From: Hyphomicrobiales bacterium
Lineage (GTDB): Bacteria > Pseudomonadota > Alphaproteobacteria > Rhizobiales > Rhizobiaceae
Direction of reading: 5' to 3'
DNA: 64,000 nt
NCBI GenBank assembly: GCA_900471815.1
Contig: UICE01000001.1
Location: 335,114 to 399,113 of the forward strand
A program made the position numbers and the translations under genes. Position 1 is the stretch's first letter. The number at the start of each line of letters is the position of its first letter. The notes under the pieces were generated by a model. The model searched no databases. It was not told where the DNA came from and saw nothing but the letters and a program-made list of their open reading frames with translations. Shown in pieces: positions 32,348 through 43,773 of this stretch.

Positions 32348-33655
32348 TCAAGCGGTCCGACGGCGATAAATTGTATCAAGCCAAACTGCTATGACGAGCA
32401 CCAGGCCAACAACGATATTCTGCAATGGAGTGTCGAGGCCCAACAAGACCATCCCGGAACTAAGCGATTGCATTAAAAGCGCTCCGATCATTGCCCCGGC
32501 AATCGTGCCCACACCGCCAGCCAATGAGGTGCCACCGATAACAGCGGCTGCAATCGTCAGCAATTCATCCAATGTACCTTGCGCGTTGGTGGCGGCGTTC
32601 AGGCGTGCCGTCGAGATGGCGCCGGCTATCGCGCAGAGAATTCCCATAATGATAAAGATTTTCATCGTGACCCAACGCGTATTGATACCCGCAAGGTCGG
32701 CTGCTTCCGGGTTACCCCCCATTGCAAAAACGTAACGGCCAAAACGCGTGCGTGTTGTCACGAAAGTCATGATGATGCCTGTCGCCACCGCGATAAGGAC
32801 TGGTACAGCAATGCCATGGGAAATAAACAACCCACCTTCCGGGATCACAATGCTGTTTGCTTCCGCATATTTACGAACAATGCCTATGGGCCAGTAATAG
32901 GCATTTGCGACTGCGACAACGCCCAGCACCAAACCACAAGCGACAAAGCCCATGAATATCTCCGCCCACACAGGGCGACGCGGGAAATTGAAACGTTTCC
33001 GCTGACGACGGCTATTAATGATCATGACGACCAAAGCGACACAGGCGACCAAGCCGACAATCCAGCTCCACATCGCGCCAATTGATCCCTCGGGCCCACC
33101 GCCCATAAGGCGGAAAGTGGAGTCCATTGGCGCTACGGTTCTGCCGGAGGTTACCCACCACGCAGCACCACGCCAGACCAGAAGCCCGCCGAGCGTTACG
33201 ATGAATGCAGGGACGCCCATAAATGCAATGATAAAACCTTGAGCGGCGCCGATAATGGCACCCGTTAAAATACCAATGGCAAGGACTATCAGCCAAGTTG
33301 CTGAGTGTTCAAACCCCAGCAGTTTGGGTAGAAATTCTGCTTGCGTAACGCCCATGATCATGCCGACAAACCCCAATACCGAGCCGACTGACAGATCAAT
33401 ATTCCGCGTAACAATGATGAGAACCATGCCAGTTGCCATGACAGCCACCGACGAAGTTTGCACGGAAAGGTTCCAGAGATTTCGCGGGGTCAGAAACTGG
33501 CCACCAGACAGGAACTGGAAAGCCACCCAGATGATCACCAGCGCCCCTATCATACCAAGGAGCCGCGTATCGAGTTCCGTCGCTTTGAAGAAACGGGCAA
33601 CAACACTCAGTTCAGAAGCGCGAGCGCGGTCAAGGCTAATAGCCGGATCACTCAT
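32348..33655 (-). CDS. xylH: Sugar ABC transporter permease (xylose type)
   Basis: The membrane channel of the importer, of the BPD_transp_2 (RbsC/XylH) family. The 435-residue protein has about 10-12 hydrophobic segments. It carries the conserved [16 protein letters not shown] motif and the [22 protein letters not shown] cytoplasmic loop that docks the ATPase. It lies between xylF and xylG. Confidence 0.92.
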   Translation of the reverse strand: MSDPAISLDRARASELSVVARFFKATELDTRLLGMIGALVIIWVAFQFLSGGQFLTPRNLWNLSVQTSSVAVMATGMVLIIVTRNIDLSVGSVLGFVGMIMGVTQAEFLPKLLGFEHSATWLIVLAIGILTGAIIGAAQGFIIAFMGVPAFIVTLGGLLVWRGAAWWVTSGRTVAPMDSTFRLMGGGPEGSIGAMWSWIVGLVACVALVVMIINSRRQRKRFNFPRRPVWAEIFMGFVACGLVLGVVAVANAYYWPIGIVRKYAEANSIVIPEGGLFISHGIAVPVLIAVATGIIMTFVTTRTRFGRYVFAMGGNPEAADLAGINTRWVTMKIFIIMGILCAIAGAISTARLNAATNAQGTLDELLTIAAAVIGGTSLAGGVGTIAGAMIGALLMQSLSSGMVLLGLDTPLQNIVVGLVLVIAVWLDTIYRRRTA

Positions 33656-33736
33656 GAAATTTCTCCCAGTTATCTTGTTTGAACGCCGCCGACCCGGAGG
33701 ATCAGCGGCGTCAAATTTCAGGATATCTTGATCAAA

Positions 33737-34780
33737 CTATTTGCAAGCTGCCACTGCATCGGCTTTTACGCCTTGGCATACGACGTCTTTCGTGACCCAG
33801 CCGGCGTCAATGACAACACCCAGATTGTCCTTGGTAACCGGAACTGGTGTCAGAAACACTGCATTGACCTCAACCTTGTTGGCACCGCCAGCAAACTTCT
33901 GGACGTTTGGAATTTCTTCCATCTTTTTGCCATCAGCCAATGCCGCCGCGATGTCTGCAGCTTCTTTGCCAAGTTCACGCGAGTCTTTCCAGATTGTCAC
34001 TGTCTGCGTGCCTAGAGCGACACGATTAAGCGCAGCGAAATCGGCATCCTGACCTGAAACCGGCACGGATCCGGCTAGACCCTGAGCCTGGAGCGCCGCG
34101 ATGGCACCGCCAGCCGTTCCGTCATTGGCAGCAACAACAGCGTCAATCTTGTTGTCGTTGGCAGTAAGAAACTGCTCCATGTTCTTCTGCGCGTTGGCCG
34201 GCAGCCAGCCATCTGTATAAGCCTCACCGACATTCTTGATCTTACCGGAATCGATAGCATCTTTGAGTACTTCCTGTGCGCCGGCGAAGAGGAAGTCAGC
34301 ATTAGGATCGGCCGAGCTGCCCTTGATGAAGGCATAGTTGCCTTCTGGCTTTACAGCCAATACGCCGCGAGCCTGCATGCGTCCAACTTCCTTGTTGTCG
34401 AACGTGACATAGAACGCATCTTTATTTTCAATCAAACGGTCATAACCCACAACAGGAATGCCTTCAGCGACAGCTTTTTCTACCGCTGGACCAATTGCGC
34501 TGGAATCCTGTGCCAAGATGATCAAGGCATTGGCGCCCTGCGAAATCAGGCTTTCTACGTCGGTTAACTGTTTTGCCGCAGACGACTGCGCATCGGCAGA
34601 AATGTACTTGTCACCATTTGCCTCGAGAGCCTTCTTGATGGCAGCTTCATCGGTCTTCCAACGCTCTTCCTGGAAGTTCGACCAAGAAACGCCGATGATC
34701 TTGTCCTTCGCCAAAACAGGTCCTGCAAACGAGACAGCTAGAATCGTTGCCCCCGCCAATGCGGCCGCATATTTCTTCAT
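33737..34780 (-). CDS. xylF: D-xylose-binding periplasmic protein
   Basis: Captures D-xylose in the periplasm for XylGH. A signal peptide ([23 protein letters not shown]) precedes a family 4 periplasmic binding fold. It closely follows E. coli XylF features, including QEERWKTDE near the N terminus, the [15 protein letters not shown] segment, ASNDATAGG-like [20 protein letters not shown] and [12 protein letters not shown]. The start at 34780 has a GGGAGGG ribosome-binding site; the longer frame to 34831 lacks one. It is the first gene of the importer operon, divergent from xylR. Confidence 0.93.
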   Translation of the reverse strand: MKKYAAALAGATILAVSFAGPVLAKDKIIGVSWSNFQEERWKTDEAAIKKALEANGDKYISADAQSSAAKQLTDVESLISQGANALIILAQDSSAIGPAVEKAVAEGIPVVGYDRLIENKDAFYVTFDNKEVGRMQARGVLAVKPEGNYAFIKGSSADPNADFLFAGAQEVLKDAIDSGKIKNVGEAYTDGWLPANAQKNMEQFLTANDNKIDAVVAANDGTAGGAIAALQAQGLAGSVPVSGQDADFAALNRVALGTQTVTIWKDSRELGKEAADIAAALADGKKMEEIPNVQKFAGGANKVEVNAVFLTPVPVTKDNLGVVIDAGWVTKDVVCQGVKADAVAACK

Positions 34781-34817
34781 GATAACCCTCCCAGTGCCTT
34801 TAGCACGCTGACTATTT

Positions 34818-34845
34818 ATTGCTGGCTTCACCTCCGCCCAGCAAT
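34818..34845. promoter_or_regulatory. Inverted repeat upstream of xylF (possible operator or leader hairpin)
   Basis: ATTGCTGG (34818-34825) and CCAGCAAT (34838-34845) form a perfect 8-bp inverted repeat with a 12-bp gap, 38 bp upstream of the xylF start codon in the xylF/xylR divergent region. It could be a XylR operator or an mRNA hairpin. Nothing in the sequence decides between these. Confidence 0.4.
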
Positions 34846-34984
34846 TAAACCTCTTTATTTCGAGGCTCGAAAAAAATAGTGACTTAAAACTAATTCCGTG
34901 TCAACTTGGTTTTTGAAGACGCAAGTCATTGCACTGCAACAACTTTTTTGCGTCGCACAAAAAAAGATTTCGGGAGGAAGTCAT

Positions 34985-36229
34985 TTGTTGCTGGATGAGA
35001 TTGCGCGACCGGACGATGTCCGCCGTCAGAATCGGCGGCTTATATTGGGGTCCATACGACAGCATGAGCATTTATCCAGAACCGACATCGTGGCCCATAC
35101 GGGGCTAAGTCCATCGACGGTTTCAGCCATTACTACGGCCCTTATAGCCGAAGGTATTATTGGCGAAAACCGCGGCGGCGACCCGGCTGAAACGAAGCGG
35201 GGACGACCTCAAATAGCCTTGGCTTTAAACCCTGAAATCGCAACAGTCGCTACGGTGGAACTCGCGCTCAACCTTATCCATGTCGTGCTGTTCGACTATA
35301 CCGGCCAAGTCACTGCGGAGCAGTTTCGTCATTTACCCACTTTAGAAGCGACAACCGGCGAGTTGATCGCAACTGTCTCATCCATGCTTGATGAGTTAAT
35401 CGAAAACAGCCCGAAGAATGCTGGTCCCCTGCTCCACATCTCAATGGGTGTGCAGGGCGTCACAGACGCTGCAAGCTCTGCGATGCTTTGGTCTCCCATT
35501 ACGCCTGACACAAATATCGCATTCGGCAATGCTCTTTCGCAGCGCTATGGAGTGGGTGTAGCAGTTACCAATGATTGCAACATGATAGCGGAAGCTCTGC
35601 GCTGGACTGACCCTCAAAATTATACCGAGGATTTTGCTGCTATTTTGCTTTCTCACGGCATCGGTATGGGCCTTTATTTGAAAGGAAAACCCTTTGTCGG
35701 CGCCTACTCCTCCGCATCGGAGTTCGGGCATATGTTGCATGTCCCCAACGGAGCGCTATGCCGGTGCGGGCGGCACGGATGTATTGAAGCCTATGCCAGC
35801 GACTATGCCATTTTGAGAAACATCGCTGACGAAGATGAAAAAGCACAACCTATACAGGGCGTCGACGCCGCAAGTTTCAACAAGGTTGCCGACATTGCAC
35901 GGGCAAAGGATGGTCCGGAACGTGCGGCCTTCGCCAAAGCAGGACAGGCAATCGGTTCAGGACTACGCAGCCTTTTTTCGCTGATTGACCCCGTTCCCGT
36001 TGCGCTGGTTGGCCCGGGCGCAGGTGTTTTCGATCTTCTTGAAAAGGATTTGCGCGCCATCATTTCGGGAACATCCGGCTGGGGCGCGACAGAGGACCTC
36101 AATATTCGCTGCTATCCTGATGAACACCCGCTTATTTTACAAGGATGCATGATGACATCCCTGCTTCATCTCGATACGCACATTTTTGCCCCCGGAGATG
36201 CCCCGGTCAAACGGGCAATTTCAGCATAG
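34985..36229 (+). CDS. xylR: ROK-family transcriptional repressor of xylose genes
   Basis: A probable xylose-responsive repressor. An N-terminal winged HTH (about 15-60, SRTDIVAHTGLSPSTVSAIT) is fused to a ROK sugar-kinase-like domain with the zinc motif C259-x-C261-x4-C266 (CRCGRHGC). No ATG is suitable: the GGGAGGAAG ribosome-binding site at 34972-34980 points to TTG at 34985 or 34988. The frame from 34898 adds 29 residues unlike the family. It is divergent from xylF and is followed directly by xylB-xylA. Confidence 0.88.
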   Translation: MLLDEIARPDDVRRQNRRLILGSIRQHEHLSRTDIVAHTGLSPSTVSAITTALIAEGIIGENRGGDPAETKRGRPQIALALNPEIATVATVELALNLIHVVLFDYTGQVTAEQFRHLPTLEATTGELIATVSSMLDELIENSPKNAGPLLHISMGVQGVTDAASSAMLWSPITPDTNIAFGNALSQRYGVGVAVTNDCNMIAEALRWTDPQNYTEDFAAILLSHGIGMGLYLKGKPFVGAYSSASEFGHMLHVPNGALCRCGRHGCIEAYASDYAILRNIADEDEKAQPIQGVDAASFNKVADIARAKDGPERAAFAKAGQAIGSGLRSLFSLIDPVPVALVGPGAGVFDLLEKDLRAIISGTSGWGATEDLNIRCYPDEHPLILQGCMMTSLLHLDTHIFAPGDAPVKRAISA

Positions 36230-36244
36230 TTCAGGAGAAATCTT

Positions 36245-37699
36245 ATGTATCTCGGTCTCGATCTCGGCACATCAGGTGTCAAGGCGTTATTGATTGACGA
36301 TGAACAGCGGATCATAGCTTCCGGCAATGGATCGCTGGAAGTCACGCGGCCCCACTCCGGCTGGTCAGAGCAAGACCCTGAGCACTGGATCAGAGCAACA
36401 GAACACGCTGTACAGGAACTGCGTGCCAGTCATGGCAAGGAACTTGCTGCCGTAAAGGGCATCGGTCTTTCGGGTCAAATGCACGGCGCAACGCTACTCG
36501 ACGCCAATGATCAGGTGTTACGCCCATGTATGCTTTGGAACGATACACGAAGCCATAAAGAAGCAAGCACGCTTGATGCAGATCCGAGATTCAGGGCGCT
36601 CACGGGCAATATTGTTTTCCCCGGCTTTACGGCGCCAAAAGTGGACTGGGTTAGAAACAATGAGCCAGATATCTTCAGTAAAACCCGCCATATTCTTTTA
36701 CCAAAAGACTATTTGCGCCTTTGGTTGACGGGCGAGTACGTCTCGGAAATGTCGGACGCTGCGGGCACATCCTGGTTGGACGTTGGTAAGCGCGCTTGGT
36801 CGCAAGAACTTTTGGCCGCCACAGAACTAAGTCTCGATCATATGCCGTCGCTGGTGGAAGGCACTGATGTTTCCGGCACATTAAAATCCGATATTGCTTC
36901 GCGTTGGGGAATGAAAAGTAACGTCGTTGTTGCTGGTGGAGCCGGCGACAATGCAGCATCCGCATGTGGCATGGGAACTGTTGGCGAGGGTCACGCTTTC
37001 ATTTCTCTAGGCACGTCCGGTGTGCTTTTTGCCACAAACAATGCCTATTTGCCCAATCCGGAAAGTGCCGTGCATACGTTTTGCCATGCATTGCCGAATA
37101 CATGGCATCAGATGGGGGTAATTCTGTCGGCTACCGACGCGTTGAACTGGTATGCCGGGATAACCTCGCGCAATGCAGCTGAGCTCACAAACGAGCTTGG
37201 GCCAGATTTACGGGAACCATCAGGCGTCACGTTCCTTCCCTATCTTTCCGGCGAGCGCACTCCGCTTAACGACTCCTCTATTCGCGGGTCGTTTTATGGG
37301 TTGGAGCACGCAAGTGACCGCGCAGTATTGACACAAGCCGTTCTGGAAGGTGTGGCCTTCGCATTTCGCGACTGTTCGCGTGCATTGGCGGCGGCGGGCA
37401 CACAGCTTGAACGCGTTACGGCTGTCGGCGGCGGCTCGCGCTCAACCTATTGGTTGAAAACCATAGCGACGGCGCTCAATATCCCAGTTGACGTGCCAGC
37501 AGACGGCGATTTCGGCGCAGCTTTCGGGGCAGCGCGTCTCGGATTGATCGCCGCCGAGCAAGTTAACCCACGTGAAATATGCGTCGCGCCTTCAACCGCC
37601 GCGACCATCGAGCCAGAAACAAAACTGACCGCTCAATTTGATGCGGCCTATCATCGTTATCATAATCTATATCCAGCATTAAAAGGAGTTCAGCCATGA
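36245..37699 (+). CDS. xylB: Xylulokinase
   Basis: Phosphorylates D-xylulose to xylulose 5-phosphate. The FGGY-family signatures are present: [17 protein letters not shown] at the N terminus, the [10 protein letters not shown] segment, and [19 protein letters not shown] in the C-terminal domain; the likely catalytic Asp is in [11 protein letters not shown]. It has 484 residues. It starts 15 bp after xylR, and its stop overlaps the xylA start codon (ATGA). Confidence 0.95.
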   Translation: MYLGLDLGTSGVKALLIDDEQRIIASGNGSLEVTRPHSGWSEQDPEHWIRATEHAVQELRASHGKELAAVKGIGLSGQMHGATLLDANDQVLRPCMLWNDTRSHKEASTLDADPRFRALTGNIVFPGFTAPKVDWVRNNEPDIFSKTRHILLPKDYLRLWLTGEYVSEMSDAAGTSWLDVGKRAWSQELLAATELSLDHMPSLVEGTDVSGTLKSDIASRWGMKSNVVVAGGAGDNAASACGMGTVGEGHAFISLGTSGVLFATNNAYLPNPESAVHTFCHALPNTWHQMGVILSATDALNWYAGITSRNAAELTNELGPDLREPSGVTFLPYLSGERTPLNDSSIRGSFYGLEHASDRAVLTQAVLEGVAFAFRDCSRALAAAGTQLERVTAVGGGSRSTYWLKTIATALNIPVDVPADGDFGAAFGAARLGLIAAEQVNPREICVAPSTAATIEPETKLTAQFDAAYHRYHNLYPALKGVQP

Positions 37700-39006
37700 A
37701 CAGCGGATTTTTCGGCGACACCAAACCAGTCAAATATGAGGGGCCGGACAGCACAAATCCGCTAGCCTACCGCTTCTACAATGCGGATGAAGTGGTTTTG
37801 GGGAAACGCCTTGAAGACCATTTGCGTTTTGCCGTTGCCTATTGGCACTCCTTTGTCTGGCCGGGCGGCGATCCGTTTGGTGGGCAGACATTTGAGCGCC
37901 CCTGGTTTAATGAGACCATGGAAGGAGCAAAACTGAAAGCAGATGTTGCCTTCGAAATGTTCTCGATTCTGGGCGCACCTTATTTCTGTTTCCACGATGC
38001 CGATGTGCGCCCGGAAGGCGATACACTTGCAGAAAGCAACAAGCGCCTCCATGAAATAGCGGACTATTTTGCCGGGAAGATGGAGAAAACAGGAACAAAG
38101 CTTCTCTGGGGCACAGCTAACCTCTTTTCCAACCGCCGTTATATGTCAGGTGCCGCAACCAATCCCGATCCAGACGTATTCGCCTATGCCGCCGCAACGG
38201 TGAAAACCTGCATCGACGTTACGCAGAAGCTCAAGGGCGAAAACTACGTTCTCTGGGGCGGTCGCGAAGGCTACGAAACGCTGCTGAATACCGATATGAA
38301 GCGCGAACTCGACCAGATGGGACGTTTCCTGAGCCTTGTCGTCGATTATAAGCATAAGATTGGCTTCAAGGGCGCCATCCTTATTGAACCGAAGCCACAA
38401 GAGCCGACCAAACATCAGTACGACTATGACGCGGCAACTGTTTACGGCTTCCTCAAGCGCTTCGGTCTTGAAAATGAAGTGAAGGTCAATCTGGAGCAGG
38501 GTCATGCCATTCTTGCAGGCCATTCCTTTGAGCATGAACTTGCGACTGCCTCGGCTCTGGGCATCTTCGGTTCAATCGATATGAACCGTAATGACTATCA
38601 GTCCGGCTGGGATACAGACCAGTTCCCTAACAACGTTCCGGAAGTTGCGCTGGCATATTTTGAAATTCTCAAAGCAGGAGGATTTACGTCGGGTGGCACG
38701 AATTTCGACTCGAAATTGCGCCGCCAGTCACTTGATCCGCGGGATTTGTTGATTGCTCATATTGGCGGCATGGACACTTGCGCTCGTGGCCTCAAGGCAG
38801 CAGCAAAGATGATCGAAGACAAGGTGCTGACAGGGTTTGTCGATGAGCGTTATGCTGGCTGGTCAAAGCCGGAAGCCCAGCAAATGCTTTCGGGCAAGCT
38901 TTCGCTTGAGGACATTGCGAAAAAGGTTGAGGGTTCAGGACTGCAGCCGCAACCGCGCTCCGGACGTCAGGAATATTTGGAAAATGTAGTCAATCGCTAC
39001 GTTTAA
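37696..39006 (+). CDS. xylA: Xylose isomerase
   Basis: Interconverts D-xylose and D-xylulose with divalent metals, feeding XylB. The 436-residue class II enzyme shows [13 protein letters not shown] (catalytic His), [28 protein letters not shown] and [10 protein letters not shown] motifs that carry metal ligands. It is translationally coupled to xylB and ends before a strong palindromic terminator. Confidence 0.97.
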   Translation: MNSGFFGDTKPVKYEGPDSTNPLAYRFYNADEVVLGKRLEDHLRFAVAYWHSFVWPGGDPFGGQTFERPWFNETMEGAKLKADVAFEMFSILGAPYFCFHDADVRPEGDTLAESNKRLHEIADYFAGKMEKTGTKLLWGTANLFSNRRYMSGAATNPDPDVFAYAAATVKTCIDVTQKLKGENYVLWGGREGYETLLNTDMKRELDQMGRFLSLVVDYKHKIGFKGAILIEPKPQEPTKHQYDYDAATVYGFLKRFGLENEVKVNLEQGHAILAGHSFEHELATASALGIFGSIDMNRNDYQSGWDTDQFPNNVPEVALAYFEILKAGGFTSGGTNFDSKLRRQSLDPRDLLIAHIGGMDTCARGLKAAAKMIEDKVLTGFVDERYAGWSKPEAQQMLSGKLSLEDIAKKVEGSGLQPQPRSGRQEYLENVVNRYV

Positions 39007-39032
39007 ACCACCAAAGATAAAAGCCACGTCTA

Positions 39033-39064
39033 ATAAACAAGCTCTCATATGAGAGCTTGTTTAT
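39033..39064. terminator. Bidirectional palindromic terminator between xylA and the SDR gene
   Basis: A perfect 32-bp palindrome (16-bp half sites, no loop mismatch) lies between the convergent xylA and SDR genes. T-rich bases follow it. It is probably a shared terminator. Confidence 0.75.
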
Positions 39065-39073
39065 CCTTTAGAA

Positions 39074-39823
39074 TCAAACGTGTTGGCCACCATTGATGTG
39101 TATTTCCGAGCCGGTGACATAAGATGACGCCTCGGAACAGAGGAAGAAGATCGTTTCGGCAACTTCGGCTGTTTTGCCAAGCCTGCGAAGCGGCAAATGC
39201 TCCACCAGCTTGTCGGTTCCGGGAGAGAGAATTGCCGTATCGATCTCGCCAGGCGCGATGGCATTGACTCGAATTCCGTGGGGACCGAAGTCGGATGCCA
39301 TTTCGCGGGTCAATGACGCCAAAGCTGCCTTGGATGTAGCATAGGCTGTACCTGCAAATGGATGTACGCGACTGCCAGCAATTGATGTCACGTTCACCAC
39401 AGAACCTTTTGCAGTGGCCAACTCATTGAACAGGCCACGCGCCAGCATGATTGGGGCAAAGAAATTTACCTGGAACACGCTCATCCAGGTCTGCATTGGC
39501 GTTTCAATGGAATCGAGACGATTACCCGAGCCATTCTTTGGTGAAATACCCGCATTGTTGACTAGGGCGTTAAGCATCCCGCCTTCGACCTTAAGCCGCT
39601 GCCTGATCTCCGACACCGCATGATCTACATCAGCAGGATCAGCAAGATCGACCTTGATATGATCGTCTGGACCAGCAGGCCAAGGGCAGTTGTCATCGAA
39701 ACTCTGGCGAGAGCAGGTGATAACGCGCCAACCTGCACGCGAAAAACGCTTAACAGTTGCGTGGCCAATACCGCGGCTTGCGCCGGTCAGTACAAGGACC
39801 TTGCGAGGTTCTTTTTCACTCAT
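39074..39823 (-). CDS. Short-chain dehydrogenase/reductase
   Basis: An NAD(P)-dependent oxidoreductase of 249 residues. The nucleotide motif is TGASRGIG (13-20), NNAG is at 89-92, and the catalytic residues are S147, Y161 and K165. The C terminus has the usual YVTGSEIHINGGQHV. The start at 39823 has GGAG upstream. The substrate is unknown; its position between xylose and glycerol genes hints at sugar or polyol metabolism, but this is only context. Confidence 0.9.
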   Translation of the reverse strand: MSEKEPRKVLVLTGASRGIGHATVKRFSRAGWRVITCSRQSFDDNCPWPAGPDDHIKVDLADPADVDHAVSEIRQRLKVEGGMLNALVNNAGISPKNGSGNRLDSIETPMQTWMSVFQVNFFAPIMLARGLFNELATAKGSVVNVTSIAGSRVHPFAGTAYATSKAALASLTREMASDFGPHGIRVNAIAPGEIDTAILSPGTDKLVEHLPLRRLGKTAEVAETIFFLCSEASSYVTGSEIHINGGQHV

Positions 39824-39945
39824 GAGAAATTCTCCGTTGGAGACTCCATAGCCGATCAGCAGTTGAATATCGAGGCATAACATTCGCGGCGTTATTGATC
39901 CCGTTGAACGAAATCAATAACGTCGTTCAAAACGCGGGAGGAAGC

Positions 39946-41436
39946 ATGAACGGATATATATTGGCCATCGACCAGGGCACGACATCAAGCCGCGCAATCA
40001 TTTTTGATAAGAGCCGGAAGGTTGTCGGCAAAAGCCAACAAGAATTCACGCAAATATATCCGCAGTCTGGCTGGGTTGAGCACGATCCTGATGAAATCTG
40101 GCAATCCGTTCTGGCAACTTGTGAAGTTGCTATCGAGAATGCAAAAATCCAAGCGGGCGACGTTGCGGCAATCGGCATTACCAATCAGCGCGAAACGGTG
40201 ATCGTCTGGGAAAAGGCAACGGGCAAACCGATACACAACGCCATAGTTTGGCAGGATCGCCGAACCGCTTCCCTTTGCCAAAAGCTGAAGAAGCAAGGGC
40301 TGGAAAAGAAATTCACCCGGAAAACGGGCTTGCTGCTCGATCCCTATTTTTCTGGCACCAAGCTTTCCTGGATTTTGGATAAAGTGCCCGGTGCCCGCAA
40401 GCGCGCAGCCAATGGCGAACTGCTTTTCGGTACAATCGACAGTTTTTTGATTTGGCGACTGACTGGCGGCAAGGTTCACGCGACAGATGCCACCAATGCC
40501 TCACGCACGCTGCTTTTTAACATTGCTACCAATGAGTGGGATGACGAACTGCTCGAAATTCTCCGTGTTCCTCGTGCAATGTTGCCGGAGGTTAAAGACT
40601 GCGCGGCAAATTTCGGCTCGGCGGAAGCGTCTTTATTTGGCGCAACAATTCCAATTCTCGGTGTTGCCGGTGATCAACATGCAGCGACCATTGGCCAAGC
40701 TTGTTTTGAACCGGGAATGTTCAAATCCACTTATGGTACGGGCTGTTTTGCCTTGCTCAATACGGGCAGCGATATGGTGATCTCCAAAAACCGGCTCCTG
40801 ACAACCATCGCTTATCGTCTCAACGGCAAAACGACCTATGCGCTGGAGGGTTCGATTTTCATTGCAGGTGCGGCGGTGCAATGGCTGCGGGACGGGTTGA
40901 AAATCATTGGATCCGCGCCCGAAACCGGTAAGCTCGCTGATCAGGCAGACCCGAGCCAAGATGTTTATCTCGTTCCCGCCTTCGTAGGGCTAGGGGCACC
41001 CCATTGGGACGCAGAAGCACGTGGCGCGATATATGGACTGACCCGAAACTCTGGCCCTGCGGAATTTGCAAGAGCCGCGCTGGAATCTGTGGCCTATCAA
41101 ACGCGCGATCTCCTTGACGCCATGCGAAAGGATTGGAAGACTTCTGACACCAAGACCGTGCTGCGCGTCGATGGCGGGATGGTCGCCTCGGACTGGACCA
41201 TGCAGCGCCTTGCCGATATTCTTGATGCGCCCGTGGATCGACCAACCATTCTCGAAACAACGGCACTTGGCGCAGCATGGCTTGCCGGCTCCAAGGCGGG
41301 CATATGGCCAAACCGCCGCGAATTCTCCAAAACATGGGAAAGAGACACGCGCTTTATACCGAAAATGGATGAGAAGACCCGCAAGGCCAAGATTGCCGGA
41401 TGGAAGATCGCCGTGAAAAGAACCCTGACAAGTTAG
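39946..41436 (+). CDS. glpK: Glycerol kinase
   Basis: Phosphorylates glycerol to sn-glycerol 3-phosphate. The 496-residue FGGY kinase carries [17 protein letters not shown], the [11 protein letters not shown] and WQDRRTA segments, and [16 protein letters not shown], which are characteristic of GlpK. The ATG at 39946 follows a GGGAGGAAG ribosome-binding site, so the upstream 17-residue extension is not used. No glpF or glpD is nearby. Confidence 0.96.
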   Translation: MNGYILAIDQGTTSSRAIIFDKSRKVVGKSQQEFTQIYPQSGWVEHDPDEIWQSVLATCEVAIENAKIQAGDVAAIGITNQRETVIVWEKATGKPIHNAIVWQDRRTASLCQKLKKQGLEKKFTRKTGLLLDPYFSGTKLSWILDKVPGARKRAANGELLFGTIDSFLIWRLTGGKVHATDATNASRTLLFNIATNEWDDELLEILRVPRAMLPEVKDCAANFGSAEASLFGATIPILGVAGDQHAATIGQACFEPGMFKSTYGTGCFALLNTGSDMVISKNRLLTTIAYRLNGKTTYALEGSIFIAGAAVQWLRDGLKIIGSAPETGKLADQADPSQDVYLVPAFVGLGAPHWDAEARGAIYGLTRNSGPAEFARAALESVAYQTRDLLDAMRKDWKTSDTKTVLRVDGGMVASDWTMQRLADILDAPVDRPTILETTALGAAWLAGSKAGIWPNRREFSKTWERDTRFIPKMDEKTRKAKIAGWKIAVKRTLTS

Positions 41437-41465
41437 TTCCTGGCAAGACGCTTGGTATCGCTCGT

Positions 41466-43670
41466 TCAATTTCCCATGATGAGATCGAACAGCGTTGTCT
41501 TGCGACCTGCCTGACCGTTTTGACCCACGTCTCCCGGTGGAATAGGTCTCGTAGATCCAGTCTGGTCGCCAAGTCCAACCTGCGTGCCGGGGTCGAGTTG
41601 TGCTGATGGAGCTGAAGGATCAACACCCGAATCAGGCAAAATATCATTGCCCTCTTCGATCAATTTATCGAGGCGATAATCTCCGGGAAGCGGTGCGATG
41701 GGAACGCCCTTATGGGCTGCCACCATGAAATCTTTCCAAGCGATTGCCGGTAACGATCCGCCGGTGATCTTCTTCGTTGGCTTGCCGTTATCGTTGCCGA
41801 ACCACACGCCTGTCGTCAGATTGGACGTATAGCCAATAAACCAGGCATCACGGAAGTTCTGGCTGGTTCCGGTCTTGCCAGCTGCCGGCCAGCCAAATCT
41901 TGCCTTGGTTGCCGTGCCAGTCTCGATAGTCTGGCTCAACATGGCGTTCATCATGCTGAGATTGCGCGGGCTTACAACACGGTCCGGTGTCGGCCCCTTA
42001 TACTCAAAAAGCAGCTTACCGCTATTCGTGGTGACACGGCGAATAATGTGGACAGGTGCCTTGTAGCCTCCATTGGCAAATGGGACAAAGGAATCTGTCA
42101 GTTCCAGCAAAGTTACTTCAGATGTGCCGAGGGCCAGCGAAGCATTCGACGTAAGGCTGGAATCGATGCCAAGACGATGAGCCGTTGAGACAACGGTTGC
42201 AGGTCCCACTTCCATGACAAGTTGCGCAGATACGGAATTGAGCGAGCGGGCCAGTGCTTCAGCCAATGTTACTTTGCCAAAATATTTTCCATTGTAATTT
42301 CCTGGTGTCCATTTGCCGATGCGGATTGGCGCATCATTGCGAATAGATTCCGGCGTAAGTCCCTTTTCCAAAGCAGAAAGATAAACGAAAGGCTTGAAGG
42401 CCGATCCCGGCTGGCGCTTTGCCTCGCTGGCCCGGTCAAACTGACTGTTGGCGTAATCATACCCGCCTACGAGAGCGCGCACGGCGCCTGTTCCATCAAC
42501 TGAGACCAGCGCGCCTTGCGAAACATTCAACTTCTCACCGTTTTTACTGATGAGATCGCGGATCGATGCTTCTCCCAACTTCTGCAAGCCAAGATCCACA
42601 GTGGTATCAACCACAATATCATTCGATACATCGCCGATTAGATTTGGCAACTCCTCCATGACGCGGTCAGCAACATACTGTTCTGATCCTGACCAATAGG
42701 AAGCGGCGCGTGCTGTAGGCTGCTTCATCGCCACATCCAATTCGTCAACGCCGATCATGCCTTGCTCACGCATTGCAGCAAGCACCAATTGCGAACGTTC
42801 GCGGGCAGCTTTTGGATCACGTGCAGGTGACAAACGCGAAGGAGCCTTGAGCAGACCCGCAAGCAGCGCAGCTTCTGGCAAGGTCACTTCTTTGGCTGAT
42901 TTGTTGAAGTACCGGTGCGATGCAGCGGCCACACCATAAGAGCCAGACCCCAGATAGACCCGATTAAGATACATCTCCAGGATTTGTGTCTTGGTATATT
43001 TCTGCTCCAGCCACAGCGCCAGCAATACCTCCTGAACCTTGCGTTCAAGGGTGCGATCAGGTGTCAGGAAAAGATTCTTGGCCAACTGCTGGGTGATCGT
43101 CGAGCCCCCCTGTACCAAGCGACCCGAAATCACATTGGTTACCATCGCCCGGGCAAAGCCAATAGGATCGACGCCAAAATGCGAATAGAACCGGCGATCT
43201 TCAATGGCAATAACCGCCTCAGGTATATAGGGCGACATATCATGCAGCCCGATTGCCTCTCCGCCCGAAGCGCCACGATTGGCAATCAATTCGCTTTCCA
43301 CGGAAACTATCCTAACGTTGGGTGCACGGTCAGGAATGGTCCATGTCGTCGTCTGGGGCATCTTGGCGGCGAAATAGAGAACCGTGGCTGTCAGAGCGAT
43401 TCCACCCCAAATGCATAAAACAAACGACCAATAAACTGCGCGGCGCAGCAACCCAATAAATCCACTGCCGTTTTTGCTGCGGCGTGAGCTGCTACGCTTT
43501 GACTTTGAGACTTTGCGCACTGCCGATTTGCGTTTTGCCACGGGCCTATCCTCCGGATCTGCACGCATGTCATCGCTCGAATCCCGACCGGAGCCAAAGC
43601 CGGGTTCGATGCGTTGCCTGCCTTTATCGCGTGGTGCCATTGATGATAAATTCCGCGCCGTTGTACCCAT
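41466..43670 (-). CDS. Class A penicillin-binding protein (PBP1A family)
   Basis: A bifunctional peptidoglycan synthase. A basic cytoplasmic N terminus precedes one membrane helix (about 78-98). The GT51 domain has EDRRFYSHFGVDP and GGSTITQQLAKN; the transpeptidase has S423-xx-K (SAFK), SLN and KTGTS motifs. The C terminus is proline rich. ATG 43670 lacks a clear ribosome-binding site, and M11 (43640) is an alternative. The integrated element begins only 41 bp upstream, so its native promoter may have been displaced. Confidence 0.94.
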   Translation of the reverse strand: MGTTARNLSSMAPRDKGRQRIEPGFGSGRDSSDDMRADPEDRPVAKRKSAVRKVSKSKRSSSRRSKNGSGFIGLLRRAVYWSFVLCIWGGIALTATVLYFAAKMPQTTTWTIPDRAPNVRIVSVESELIANRGASGGEAIGLHDMSPYIPEAVIAIEDRRFYSHFGVDPIGFARAMVTNVISGRLVQGGSTITQQLAKNLFLTPDRTLERKVQEVLLALWLEQKYTKTQILEMYLNRVYLGSGSYGVAAASHRYFNKSAKEVTLPEAALLAGLLKAPSRLSPARDPKAARERSQLVLAAMREQGMIGVDELDVAMKQPTARAASYWSGSEQYVADRVMEELPNLIGDVSNDIVVDTTVDLGLQKLGEASIRDLISKNGEKLNVSQGALVSVDGTGAVRALVGGYDYANSQFDRASEAKRQPGSAFKPFVYLSALEKGLTPESIRNDAPIRIGKWTPGNYNGKYFGKVTLAEALARSLNSVSAQLVMEVGPATVVSTAHRLGIDSSLTSNASLALGTSEVTLLELTDSFVPFANGGYKAPVHIIRRVTTNSGKLLFEYKGPTPDRVVSPRNLSMMNAMLSQTIETGTATKARFGWPAAGKTGTSQNFRDAWFIGYTSNLTTGVWFGNDNGKPTKKITGGSLPAIAWKDFMVAAHKGVPIAPLPGDYRLDKLIEEGNDILPDSGVDPSAPSAQLDPGTQVGLGDQTGSTRPIPPGDVGQNGQAGRKTTLFDLIMGN

Positions 43671-43711
43671 CTGGAGTGATAGCCACGCGTTGCAGAGTAA
43701 ATGCGGCGATT

Positions 43712-43725
43712 TAAGGTGCGGTTAA
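43712..43725. repeat. Left copy of 14-bp direct repeat (candidate attL core)
   Basis: TAAGGTGCGGTTAA is identical at 61812-61825. It lies between the penicillin-binding-protein gene and the 3' end of the integrase gene. Together with the preceding T it forms TTAA-N7-TTAA, the full CtrA-box pattern. Confidence 0.75.
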
Positions 43726-43773
43726 AAACACAGCTGTTAATTATTGTTCATGTTCAATGCATTGGCACGGGCG

